Part shown: positions 32,601-44,386 of the stretch, piece by piece
Position numbering within the stretch: the first letter of the stretch is position 1
How the letters are laid out: every line of letters begins with the position of its first letter
NCBI RefSeq assembly: GCF_910592395.1
Contig: NC_088315.1
Span: 2,234,501 to 2,298,500, forward strand
Origin: Lineus longissimus
Taxonomy: Eukaryota > Nemertea > Pilidiophora > Heteronemertea > Lineidae
Direction of reading: 5' to 3'
DNA length: 64,000 bases
Translations under genes and position numbers: made by a program
The notes under the pieces: generated by a model
The model's database searches: none
What the model saw: only the letters and a program-made list of their open reading frames with translations
Told to the model about the DNA's origin: nothing

Positions 32601-35600
32601 AACTCCTGAATATGGAAAATGGTCAAAATATTGAGTTATTATTTGAAATTGTTTTTCAAGGAATTTACCGTCGGGGATTTGATGAGGATGGCTTCAAGAA
32701 AACGGTGGAGGAGATATTCAGGCGCTTCGACATCAGTAAGTTATCTCTTGCATCTTCACAGTTCATACACGTTAAGTTTTTAATCTTACAGACACACCAA
32801 TGTGTTATACAATCCTAAAAATGTTAGAATTGGTTTCAGGTATAGTTATGTCCTTCACATGTTTAGCAGTATTTCTACAAGACAGAAGATTGCTAGGAAA
32901 TGCAAGGGACATTTTGTACATCCACCTTTTATGACACAAAATTAAGAGTTATAAGTGAGCCACGGCAGGGGAAGTTACATATTGCCAATATTGAACCAAG
33001 TTTATGTTTCAACAGGTCCCCCAGATGAAGGTGTCAGTGTCCCAGGAAGGGGCTTCCCATCACAAGTGCAACCAGGCGAGGGAATTCAAGCATTGAGCCA
33101 AGGCAACTCTGGTCCGATTCAAGCTGCAGATGATGAAGCTAGTGGTCCTGTCTCCTATTCCATTGGTGAAATAAGCATGTCAGCGCCACCTGTTGGTCCT
33201 ACACGTAAGATTGAACTGTTGTGTTTCAACACCTACAATATTACACTGGTTTGTTGATCTGGTAAGGAGGTGAAATCCAGCTTTCTGTTTCACAGGAGAA
33301 CTTTCAATTCGATAATTTACCGAACAGTGATTTGGTAGTGTTTAAAGGGGTACACCGATTTTATTTACTGGTGGCTGTGAAAGCAGAAAGATTGCTATGG
33401 TAAACTGATTGCAGTTGAATCAGGATTTTATGCTAAAGCATTGAATTCCATTGACTGGAATATTTTCAGAATTTGATGGATTCAGATTTTGGCAGGAAAT
33501 GAGTGTTTTTTGGTGAATTTTTATTTCCTCCTTCGATGAATTATTTTATAACTTTGCACTTTTTTCCACCACAGTCCAAATGACCCATCGGAAAAGACAG
33601 CCCGACTCCCCTTCATCAAGGCCCAGCCAGACACATGGACATGGACCATCAGACAGTGTTTCCCCATCTACTTCGAGAAAAGGAAATTTCACAGACACGC
33701 AGCCTCGCAGTGGCAGTCAAATCGAACCAGAAGTGCCAGTCATTCCATCGGCTCCTCCAGAAAGTATACCACCTGGTCAAAATCAGTATAATATGCCACC
33801 TTCAGAAAATCAGGCCTCCTCTACCACTCCAACACCTAGGGGTGAAGGTCATATCCATGGAAACCCAGTCAGGCCTAAAGCCCCTCCAGTTGAAAGACAT
33901 CAAAGGCCACTGCCAAGTAATACATCAGCAACTGAACTCATTTTGAAAGAGGGTAAGTCAACTGCATGAGAGGAAAATATATAGGTTTTTGTATTTTCAT
34001 AATTTTCTGTCCCTCGAGATGCAAAAATCTGCTCCTAAATGCCTGGTAGGCTCCTACTTTTTCTGGTTACTACCAGAACTTTTGAACCCCCTGTTTAACC
34101 ACTTGCCCTCAAGCAGATTAGGATCCACCCTTGAAAGTATTTTTTATCTATTGGCTTTACTTTAATTAATTTTGCTACAGCCCCTAACATTATGATAAAG
34201 AACTTAATTCATCCTATAAAAACAAAATCAGATATATTAAGCAAACAAAGTCAGAGTCTGACGAAGTCAACAACAGTAATAAGACAGGTCTGGTGTGACT
34301 TTTGAATGTGAAAAACATTGATAATTCCTAGATCCGATCTTTCAGTGTCTGTAAACTCCTTTTTCAGGTGAAGATATAAGTGATGTGCTGCTTTGGGTTA
34401 GTGACCATTTTGGAAATAGTGGGTTCTTAAATTTTGCCCGCTCTTTGCCAGGTAAGTACTCCCTTAGAAAATTGGAGGAGCTGTCATTTCTCCCGAAACC
34501 TTGGCTGTCACCTCAGTTTTGGTTGACATTTTAGCTCCACCCTTGCAGTGTTCGGTTAGGCAACCAATACCTCCAATTCGTTATCAATTCCTTTAACTCT
34601 GGTGTAAAGGCTTGGCAAGTATAGCTTGGAAGTTTAGTTATATAACTTGATGTTAAGCGTTTTGCAGATTTGGTAGGTCACTATACAGGGTACTTCCATC
34701 CCAAGCATACTTAACTATCTAACAATAAAGGTTCATACTTATTCCAGGTCCAGAGCGTCTGAACACACCAGATATCCACGCTGCAGAATACGAACTTGAC
34801 AGACATCACTCTCTTCCCGAAAGAAACATGGCCGTAAGTTTATGCTAGAATGAGTATTGCATTGGTGAAGGGATTAATCCCTTCCTGCAGAGGCACGAGT
34901 TTGAATGTTGTGTGAATAAATTTAAAGCTGCTCCCTAACATCCTCTGGACGTGTCCGGGTTGCTGAACTGATCAGGATCGGAATAGTCCAATATGAATGA
35001 CTAGCAATTGATCGACCTACTCCGAGAGCTGACAGGTTTCTAAAAAGGTTAATTATTTCAGAATACATTGAAAAGGGTGCCATTCTTTCCCTGCTTGATG
35101 ATTTCTTTCGATGTGTTTATTCTTTTCAGGTCCTTGAATACTGGCATCAGAGAAATCCTGCTCAGTGCACTGTCAACACCATGTACCAAATGCTGAAGAA
35201 GATTGGTAAAAATGAAATGGCCAAGAATTTGAAGGAACGTTGGTGTCATTCTGGTAAGTGCAAGAGAGTCCACACCAGATACATGTATATTGAAAAACAT
35301 GGGGCACTATATTTTCCATCACATTTAATTGTAGACTTTGCAAGTAAGGTCAGCCTGCCCGCCTGATGTTTGGAGACAAATTGCATTAGTTGTGGAAAAT
35401 TAAAAATTAAAATAGTATTTGTAAATACATAGTCTGGAAAATAATCATGATTAGATATCACGTCTGCTCAATTTCAGGGACAACAAGACCTTTAGGTAAT
35501 ACAATGAGTGGTGGTAGAAGTCACAATGTGACGAATCACTGAGTGTCTGATACTAAAATTCAAGCGTGCAACTACTAAGCATGAGACAAAACCTAAATGA

Positions 35601-36742
35601 TCTGCGACAACCCTCTTCATTCCCTATTACTTGAAAGCAAGATAGCAAACTTATAAAAATAGCTATTGTTTCAATAGAACTGAAGGAAAATAGTTTATGT
35701 AAAATCTATAAACTTTGTCATGAAAGTAATGTGCCACCTCCTTGTTTCCAGTTTCACCAAGTCCTAGGGCTGCAGTTGTCACTGCCAGTGGCGGGCCAAA
35801 CATTGACAGCGCTAATCTGGCAACTCCACTAGATAACTCAACCTCAAGGGCAGGTACGTACTTTTTTAGAACAATAGGAAAATAGTTTATGTAAAATCTA
35901 TAAACTTTGTCATGAAAGTAATGTGCCACCTCCTTGTTTCCAGTTTCACCAAGTCCTAGGGCTGCTGTTGTCACTGCCAGTGGCAGGCCAAACATTGACA
36001 GCGCTAATCCGGCAACTCCACTAGATAACTCAACCTCAAGGGCAGGTACGTACTTTTTTAGAACAGAAATTGGTACTTCACTGTCGTTTTGGTTGTCTCA
36101 TCAAACATCCCTATGGTGGTTATATCATTTTAACTCCATCCTCACAGTTTTGGGTGACACAACCAATTCCAACAGTGATATATGAATTCCTTAAGTCAAA
36201 AAGTAGAGAGTTAAACAATAATTGAACGTTCTTTTTCCCATTCAGGGGATGTTGTTGACGTAGTGAGTTACCCCGAGTATGACTTCCTAATTTTGCATGA
36301 AGAAGAAGACCTGGAAGATGTAACTGCCCTGAAGGAATTGTTCATGAAAAATCTGAACGGAGCAGAAGTTGCCATCCTTGCAGACTTCCACACAGAAGGA
36401 TCTCGCCCAGATCCTCTCAAAGTCGGTCTTGAAAAAACAACACTAGTTGCATTTTATATCTCAAAGAATACTGCCAATAAGAATCGTGAAAACAGCATTA
36501 TTGCTAAGTTGAACTTTGAACTTGTAATTGAGAGTGGATTAAAATTTTTTATCATTTATAAGAATGATGGTGCAGGGGTTACAGAATTGTTGAAAGGTGA
36601 CATGTCATACCTGAAGGCATTTGCTAGTGCATCAATGACCTACGATGTCACAGAACAGAATTTCATGAAAAGGATGAATGATTGGTTTACAAGAAACAAA
36701 CATCGCACAGAGGAGAGGAGAAAGAAATGTTTGTCTCCTTGA
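29690..36742 (+). CDS. Multidomain cell-death/immune protein: MLKL-like helical bundle, Death domain and TIR domain (855 aa)
   Basis: Exons: 29690-29779, 30256-30377, 30653-30812, 31267-31807, 32661-32735, 33016-33204, 33575-33952, 34368-34451, 34748-34833, 35130-35253, 35478-35495, 35752-35853, 35944-36045, 36246-36742. Phases agree throughout. Residues 1-124 look helical, perhaps DED-like (CDIYEALHDCGKG ... FKKALEKLF). Residues 125-305, one exon, are amphipathic helices resembling the four-helix bundle of MLKL and HeLo/RPW8-type domains, which permeabilise membranes in those families. Residues 330-518 are Pro/Ser-rich. Residues 520-612 are a Death domain (VLEYWHQRNPAQCTVNTMY, then LKKIGKNEMAKNL). 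Residues 623-690 are two copies of a 34-residue linker. Residues 697-855 are a TIR domain (YDFLILHEEEDLEDV; BB-loop-like ADFHTEGSRPD), closest in look to TICAM-type TIRs. I infer an adaptor or executioner in innate-immune cell death. The domain order is unlike MyD88, which lacks the bundle. Confidence 0.82.
35685..36066 (+). repeat. 192-bp tandem duplication containing a whole exon of the DD-TIR gene
   Basis: The first unit starts at 35685 (GGAAAATAGTTTATG) and the second at 35877. Each carries intron sequence, an acceptor (TTTCCAG), a 102-bp exon and a donor (GTACGT). The copies differ at about three positions over the unit. Because the exon is phase 1 at both ends, the duplication keeps the reading frame and adds 34 residues (VSPSPRAAVVTASG ...) before the TIR domain. 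Confidence 0.93.
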
Positions 36743-37058
36743 AGATGTTTCGGAGACAATAAGGTCACTTTTTTGTTGTCGGTTATGTCTGTTACCATGA
36801 TTACATTGCATTACTAAAATCTAAGTGAAATTCTTCTGACATCAAGATAAGTAGCCAGAGTTGGTTCAAAAAAGTTCCAAGTTCTTGTATAGAGTGTTTT
36901 CACGGTCAGCCATTTTGGAGGGCAGAACAATGATTTGTTGCACCAAATGCTGTCATGGTCATTTGGGTTTGCTTACTTTTGTCTGACCCTCTGCATGGCA
37001 GGTGATGACGTCACGTGAAACCACTCTATAGAGGACACTGCAGATGTACATTGAAAAC

Positions 37059-37064
37059 AATAAA
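37059..37064 (+). terminator. Polyadenylation signal of the DD-TIR gene
   Basis: AATAAA 317 bases after the stop codon of the DD-TIR gene. It is the first canonical signal noticed downstream. Confidence 0.5.
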
Positions 37065-38328
37065 ATACTCTTGGTAGGACATCTGTAGACATGATTCATC
37101 CACTGACACATTCTGATCAAGAACTATGTAGTGTGCATGACACAAGCTTTCAATTTGCATGCTACCCTTCCCGGTCTCTCCATGCTTTGCTTCAGCAGTG
37201 GGAAGTTTACCCTGTAATTTACTACATGTCTATAAGTTGAATAAGGAATTATATCAAATGATACTATGTATGAATTGTTTGATTAAAGGACTGCTAGTTT
37301 ACAATCGAAGTCTTGCTGTCATTTATTGAAAGCAGTGGGAAACGATCACTCTTTTAACTGGAACAGGATGTTCGAACTTGTTATTGTCCTCATGGAGAAG
37401 GCATCAAAGTAAACACAGTAGGCTTGTCAGGTGAGAATTCACTTTAACTCGATGAGGAATGTTCCCTGCAGGCTCAAGACTTCCACTGAAAAGCCTCAAT
37501 TACATGTACCAAACAGTTCACATGACTTTCTGCAGAGCCGCTATTCCTATATTCTACCTTCTCCCATGTGGGACAGTGGAAGTAGGACTGACTTGCGATT
37601 GGAAAGCCATGGACTTGAGGCTTGACCATTGCCACTTGGTATTTTTAACTGGCCTGACATGGCCTAGTGTAGTGCGGTATGTGCACTTTGGTTTCTACAG
37701 ATATTTGGCTTGGGAATGCTGTACAGTTCTTTGAGACTACACAGTATAAAGCGCATTACCGACACTTCAAGCCATTTCCCCTATAGGGCATAGCCATGTT
37801 GAATTCTCTTCATGGCTGTGACGTCTTGCATGGTTCAGTTGTGAAAGCTGTCCATGAACTTCAATTGTATTTAAAAGATGCAGGCACCAACCTTAATCCA
37901 AAAGGTTCCACTGATTAATAACGTCAGTCAGTGCCACCAAGTTTCAAATGAATACGATGTCATAATGGCAGTCACAACAAGTTTGGATTTGGAGAGAATG
38001 ACCTTTGGGCCTGCAACACCAAGACAAGGACAGTCAACCACATCAGAACAAAGTGCCCAGAACTTGCAGCCCTCAAGGACCAGCTTTACAGTGACCATGA
38101 GGAATTCGACAGACTGTCCATCTAAATAGAGAATGCAAAGGAAGAAAGAATATGAGCTTCTCTGTCATGTCAAGTACTGCTGGCTCCACTTGATGTACAC
38201 TCTTGTTTCCACCATTAAATCTGAAACCATCGGCAACGGACGCACTTCAGACATCACAGAGGCACAATGACGATATCGCAGAATATAGAAACGAAAACTA
38301 AAATACTACTATTTGTTACATGTAGTTC

Positions 38329-38334
38329 TTTATT
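38329..38334 (-). terminator. Polyadenylation signal of UFSP2
   Basis: AATAAA on the minus strand (TTTATT on plus), about 355 bases after the UFSP2 stop codon. Further AT-rich near-copies lie just upstream in the transcript. Confidence 0.5.
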
Positions 38335-38687
38335 ATTGCCTGAATAAATAAATATCATCAAATAAATGTATTTTATACACATAGATGTAAATAAAATGTT
38401 CCACTTTCACCTCTTTTGCACCTAGTCGACTCAAGGTACACGATCACTTTATCCATTGCAGTTGCGTCATTTTCGGACAGATCACAAAGTGGTACAACTA
38501 TAAAATAGCCCTGATCATGTAGAAAACAGCTGACAGTGGACAAAAATGCACACAAAGGCTAATTGTACTAGGGCTATTATTGTACCCACCTCACCTTACC
38601 ATATTACCTTTATTACATTTGGAAGTTTAAGAATCAGTCCAAAGAAAAGTTGTACAGAAATTCAGCTTTATAGCACACTGAGAGTCA

Positions 38688-41600
38688 TCATAACATAACA
38701 GGCCGCTGTGGCATACACAGATTATAAAATGCCTGTTGATTCCAGAAATCTGGCCCTTTCCATCCACACCATCCCTTGTCCTGTATCACCTTTATGTCTT
38801 CTCCACCGGTGTAATGTGGATCTAGGATAAGGAACTTCAAGTCTCCGGTCACGTCATTGAAGTCCACGCCTAGTATTGTGTGTGCAAGGACACCACCACC
38901 TAAAAGATCAAGGTGAAAAGGAATCAGTGGAATGTGGCTTTTAGACAGTCATACATTGTGTAAAGTGTGATAGAAAACATCTGAAGAATAAGCGTGCGAG
39001 TACTGACTTTGTCAGAGCGTCTCCATAAGAGAGTCGTAACCAAACTGAATCGAACCTGGCAACAAAACCTCAAAGTTTATGATTTGGCCTGACTGTGGCA
39101 ACCCACTCCACACATTTTTGTGCATTCAGTATCGTCACTTTCACCAATGGCAAGCTGGTGCAGAAGACAATCATGCTGGTCACAAGTCTTCTGTCACCTA
39201 CCTATCATAATAGGAGTTCCCTGGCTTTCAAAATGCATGGCTAGTTCTCTCCCTTTCACAGCCAACTCGGCACCGGAGCTCACAAACATGAACTTGGAGG
39301 TCACCTGCAACAAATAAAAAATAACTGTCAAAAAGTCATTTTGAGAAACTGCAGATGTATTGTGAACTATATGACATCACTTTATCCAAATGTCGTAGGC
39401 TAGCACTCAATTATGCTGGCTCCCGCGCAGTGGGGCCCGCGTTCCGTTTCCAGGGAGAATCCAGAATTGTATTCATGGATGACTTACCCCAAGAAGATGA
39501 TCCAGACAATAGCCAACTTCAGTTGACCCAATCCACTTTCTACTGCCAACAAACGATGTTTGTTTATCACCAACATCAACCAAGACCTGTTGTATCTGTC
39601 TATGTGAAGGTACAGGGACTTCTGTGTAACCTTGGTGTCGGAACCAGGAGACTATAGTCTGCAGTGACCTGTACGCACAGCCCCAGCCGTTGTCATCAAA
39701 CTTGTCCTGCATGTAATGATGGTAGGCATACGTGCCATCAACAATATATGTCTTGCTCCCTTTAACTGAAACAAACCAACAAAAACCTGGTAGAATACGT
39801 TCACAAGGTTGCAAAATTCAACATAGAATGTAGAGTGATTCTCTCAAGCAAAACTCAGACATGTCTATATCAGCAAAGTTACCAAATATGGCTACATGTT
39901 CACTCCAGATGAACAGAAACATCCTCACCTCCTGCTCTAGAGAGTCCAACATGAGTGTTTCTAAGGTAACTGTCACCGTAGCCTTCATCAGGGAAGACAT
40001 GTCGGCAGCAACACCGCAATGTCGGTCGGGTCAGTGGCAGCATCAGTTTCTGGGACAGATCACGTCGGTATGATTCTGAAACGTACAATAGTTGTGACGA
40101 TGATGATGATCCCGACTTGCGTGCTTGGCTGATTTATTGAAATTGCTGAATGAGCTTTAGAATTGTCTCAATGTGGAACACCATGTATAAGTTGTTTCAG
40201 CTTGAGGGCAGAATCCCCAAAAAATGCTTCTAGAAGGGGCAAGGGCTTGCCATAGATCCTTTGGCAGTGATGACCTTTTTTTGAATTTGTCAGGATTCTA
40301 CAAATGAGCTCTTTAACCTACCCAGATCACTCTCAGACCAGCCTGTTGGTTGAAGAAGTGTTACCAGATGACCTATAACATCTGGCTTGTAATGATAAGG
40401 TTTGGGTTTACATAACCGGTTATCCTGCAGAGAGAAAATTGTCATTGCACTTTTAAACCACATTCTCTTGCACTGTGTGGAAGTTGATTCCAGAGTGTCA
40501 GGACTACAGCGGAGAAAGAGGTCACTACTCCTTCGTACCATCCAAAGAGGAATTTGAACTGCAGCTACCATCTTCTGTAGACATGACAGGAGAATGAGGC
40601 ATTCACTTGAGCATAAGCTAGGGACAACTAAACAGCGATAAGATAGAATTTAACTGTTGCACTTGGATGTGATTATGTAAGCATGCCCTAAAGAGAAAAA
40701 GACCAAGACGTGCCAAAGCCTCACCTTGTAAAATTGGCACATCGTTCGCCCCATACATGTGAGTTGGTTGACGAGACCTTGAAGGAAGATTTGAGGCAGA
40801 TTCCCGACAGGTTCATCGGGACTGACAAGACCGATCACATCAAGAGGTAAAGTAGTCGTCATATACTTCACACATTCTGGAATTGAGACATACCGGTACT
40901 TGTAAGAATTCGTGCCATAAAACTTATAACGAGATTTATGGTAACACACAAACTTGAGAATGTTTTCTCACCACAACACAGCCACGCAGTAACCATAGGG
41001 CTTTATTCATTTTCAATCATTAATGACACTCTTAATGAAAGAGTCCTTCCCATTATCAGTGGTTACCATTGTATCCTTATTCTCAACTGAAGAGCTAGGG
41101 CTGAAGATGAAAACAGTGTACAGACCTTGATTTTGTACGATATATGGTGAACAGTCTGGAACTTTTTCGAATGGTATGGGTCCTGCAATCTGTTTCATCA
41201 CGTTCACATGGACAACCTCCTGGAAACATATTATGATATTCAAGTTATTTTCTGAAATGTTTGTACATTTTTAATTCCTCCATCCACTTGCTTGAGTCAT
41301 TGCCAAGTGATGCCGTCTCGAGGTATGACACTACCTAGACAGTGCCAAAGACAGACAGATGAAACTAAAGTGGTCTGTGCACATGAAGGACCCAAAACGA
41401 AGAATAAAACATGCATACCTTGCTGATTTCCTTTAGTTTAACCTTCCTCTTCTTCCCCATTGCCTCCTCCTCTTCTTTCTCAATGTACTGGAATAAGTCA
41501 CGACATAGCGTGTCGTCTGTGAGCACATCTGTCCGTGCGTATGGTGGGTCGTCGAGGAACATGACGATGTGACTGTGCTTTATATGGAAGGCAGTTTGAT

Positions 41601-42177
41601 TCGACTTCAGTTGTTGGATTTGATTCCCCAATTCTTTGGCAATGTTTTGGATAACTTTGTCTGAAAGAAATATGGAAAATACTAAAATATGTTTGTCACA
41701 TGTACCTAACATGGAATTCTAAGAAGGCCGAGTTAAAAGTTGTTCAAGTTAAGATTTACTTCTTATTCTGCTAATATCTCAATACTTCGTAATGGCCCCT
41801 ACCTTTTTTTTTGTCATGACGTACAACAAACTTGACACTTCCGTGCAAGCGAAACACAACACACTCGTCAAGAATTTGGTTGGTGTCTGTGAATTTGGCA
41901 TCTGCCTCGGATACATCACGTCCATCAGCATGGTACCAGAAAGTTGACTGTAGGTGTTTGCCATTATCACCTCCTCTAAACACAGCCATAACTAAATGAT
42001 CACCACTACATTGGTCCTGCAAAGAAAAGCAGCCAGAACAATTTAGTGCTTGTTTGCACAGTTCTGGTTTTGCAATCGACCATGACAGCTCAGGAATCTG
42101 CTTCCGCAGCCACTTGAAGATGAAGATCACTGTTCCTTATACGGAAACAGGCTCAAATCTGGACCATGAAGTTCCAA

Positions 42178-42218
<41 letters not shown>

Positions 42219-43697
42219 ATACCTTGAATCTCCTTGTTGCAGTCATTCTTATTTCTCTCATTACTTTATCATCGCCATCACTCTTTGGGTAGAAACCAAA
42301 TAAGCCACAAACCCCAGTCCCTGAAAATATCAATGCTTCTCAATGCTAGTCATCAATAACAAACCATTAACCACACAGATAAGTGATAAAACTGACAGAG
42401 GGTAAAAGGCTTCCCCCACATACATTTCATGAAGAGATCCTGCACAGGATCATAAATTTTCCATCCCCGATATTAATATATTTGATTGTCACTTTAGAAC
42501 TGCTACCAGTCAAGCAGGATTAAGTCAGATACCAAAGAAGACACAGAAACATTTGAACTTCACACTGACCTAAAGGAATCTGACCACTCGCTTCCTTTAA
42601 GCAATGTCCAACATCTTCGATATCCTCTGATGGACACCTGTAACAACCGAATATATGAAGCGTGTCCTCCATCCACTTCCCGAGAAGAAAACCTAACGTT
42701 GTGGTCGTCGCGTTTTGTAAGTTTTCTTCTATTCGCTGAAAGTAAAATAAAATACTTTTTGTGACGATTGTTCAGAGACTAAGAGAATAAGCAACAAATT
42801 CAAACCACTAACATCGACCACCTGCACTTACTTTCTGAACACTGTGAGGGAATATAACTTTCGCCATCTTGGTTTGCTTCTTGTCTTCAGGATCTGAAAA
42901 AAACAATGATCGAGTTCAATAGGCCTTTTCGACGAAGTTAGTTTGGGCGCTGACCAGTCATGCATTTCACCAGAACAAAGGGTATGTGTATTCATTTGGT
43001 GGTTTTGTTTTGTTTTGGTTCACCGAGACAAAATTGACAAATGGTCCACGACGTTTGTCTCATCTCAAATTACTACCGTACCAGTACATATACTTTCCTG
43101 ATGACTGATGCTGATGTGATATCTGAGTCGTGCAATTCTTTATATGATAAAATGAGGCTTTTGATACATCATGTACAAATTAAAACGACATAGGGCTAGG
43201 GATAGACTTGTTGATGAAGGTTAAGCTCTTCGAAACACTGAAAAATCTAGCCCCAAGTGTAGGCTACTGAAACAGACCGAAACCATATATAATCACATCG
43301 ATGAAAGCTTCTTCTCGTCTAACTTGGGACCCGGCCCTATCAACATTGAAAACTTTGGCAAGTGAACTTGTCGAATTAATTTTGTCAGTTAGCGTCGATT
43401 GAAACGTTAATTGAGGAGTTAAAACTCACTACAACGTGTACAAATTGTGCGAAGAAGTAAACAGCGTCAATATTTTCCACATTTGCCGGGACTACTAGTT
43501 ATTACTCTCACTAATAGGTAGCAGCATAAACATTTGACCTGCAACGCACCTGAAACGTATGGGGTCAAACCCATGGGAGTAATGCCACGAGGAATAAAGA
43601 TAAACTGTGATCGGCGACGGTCGTCATCACCTTGTTTGGTGTTCATGGATTGACGCGTCCCCCGTTTCCCCACGACCAAGTAGTGGGGTAGTTCCAT
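38688..43697 (-). CDS. UFSP2: Ufm1-specific protease 2, 13 exons, 672 aa
   Basis: Exons in transcript order: 43697-43550, 42893-42832, 42735-42570, 42320-42223, 42016-41803, 41660-41419, 41219-41126, 40876-40725, 40424-40322, 40075-39929, 39765-39488, 39304-39202, 38899-38688. All phases agree. UFSP2 is a cysteine protease that matures UFM1 and removes it from targets such as ER-bound ribosomes. The C-terminal catalytic domain is unmistakable: [14 protein letters not shown] with nucleophile Cys505; [27 protein letters not shown]; and LDPHYTG with Asp629 and His631; it ends near [11 protein letters not shown] and NLCMPQRP. The region LPLDVIGLV...NQLTCMG matches the middle of vertebrate UFSP2. 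The protein is about 200 residues longer at the N-terminus than human UFSP2 (469 aa). That part ([20 protein letters not shown]) may be the MPN-like N-terminal domain of invertebrate UFSP2. The polyA signal is at 38334-38329. Confidence 0.93.
42178..42216. repeat. ATG microsatellite (13 units) beside a UFSP2 splice donor
   Basis: Thirteen perfect ATG units. On the minus strand it is a CAT array starting a few bases downstream of the donor of UFSP2 exon 4 (exon end 42223), so repeat-length change could affect splicing. It is intronic and not a coding poly-His tract. Confidence 0.95.
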
Positions 43698-44386
43698 TTC
43701 TTTAGCTCAGATGGCAGCACCTGCCAGCAGGTCCTGTCAAAATCATTTACCTGAGGCTGATGAGGTAGGCTAAATGAGGAAACTCACGAAACTTTACAGG
43801 GTGGCCCAGAAAGGTTTTCCCTTGCACAATAGAATTCTATTGTGTACCCATTGTCCACAGGCAAATTCATAACAATCTGAGAAGAAAGTATGTCGAGACA
43901 GGTTAAAAAAAACCCAACAGCGTCAAAAATAGTGGGCGCAGATAAACTGTTGAATAGTCCATTAAGTTCTTGACTTATATTCTTTTTACTCGTGAGAAAA
44001 CCCTCTGTCTGCAGTCCGCAATCGGCATGCATTTTCTGCCCGCCGTAATTTAGCCTTCATAAATTGTAATGTAGGATCTAAGCCTAGAGTAACCAGAGTC
44101 TATCAAATAACTCAGGAGTAACCAACCTAATGATATCTGAGGCCGATTAGTCAGTTAGTTGAAACATTGTATGCCATTCGAATCCCTTTGATGCGGCTTT
44201 CTTTTGATCCATACTGTATTCTTTGATAAAACTTTTAACCAATCAAAAAGCGTCGTCCACCTGTCAATCAATATCGCGCGCCTTGATAACTTGTGCACGC
44301 ATGCGTATCGATGGAACTGCGGTTATCTGATGGAGTGGTGTGAAGTTTGGACTTTTCTATCAAACTTGGTCAGATAATCCGCAAAA
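43698..44386. promoter_or_regulatory. Divergent promoter region between UFSP2 and the RBM gene
   Basis: The two start codons are 689 bp apart and point away from each other, so this stretch should contain both promoters. A CCAAT box lies at 44239-44243, about 145 bp before the RBM start. No TATA box is obvious. An 82-codon open frame on the minus strand (44032-43784) lies inside and may be a small upstream or alternative exon of UFSP2; no similarity was recognised. Confidence 0.5.

Larger units (their letters stand above)
36743..38687. other. Tail-to-tail spacer between the DD-TIR gene and UFSP2
   Basis: It holds the DD-TIR 3' UTR with AATAAA at 37059-37064 and, from the other side, the UFSP2 3' UTR with a minus-strand AATAAA at 38334-38329. 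Between them, 37990-38120 in one plus frame reads like decayed coding sequence (KCPELAALKDQLYSDHEE ... stop), listed as a finding. Nothing else is recognised. Confidence 0.6.

Noticed and set aside
41771-42130. Continuous 119-codon frame across UFSP2 exon 5
   Set aside because: The upstream 37 codons are intron read-through. The acceptor at 42018-42017 (TTTGCAG) joins exon 4 in phase 0, whereas the start of the long frame has no matching acceptor.
42127-42333. Apparent poly-His protein
   Set aside because: The His run is the CAT microsatellite in an intron; only the part before the donor at 42223 is UFSP2 coding sequence.
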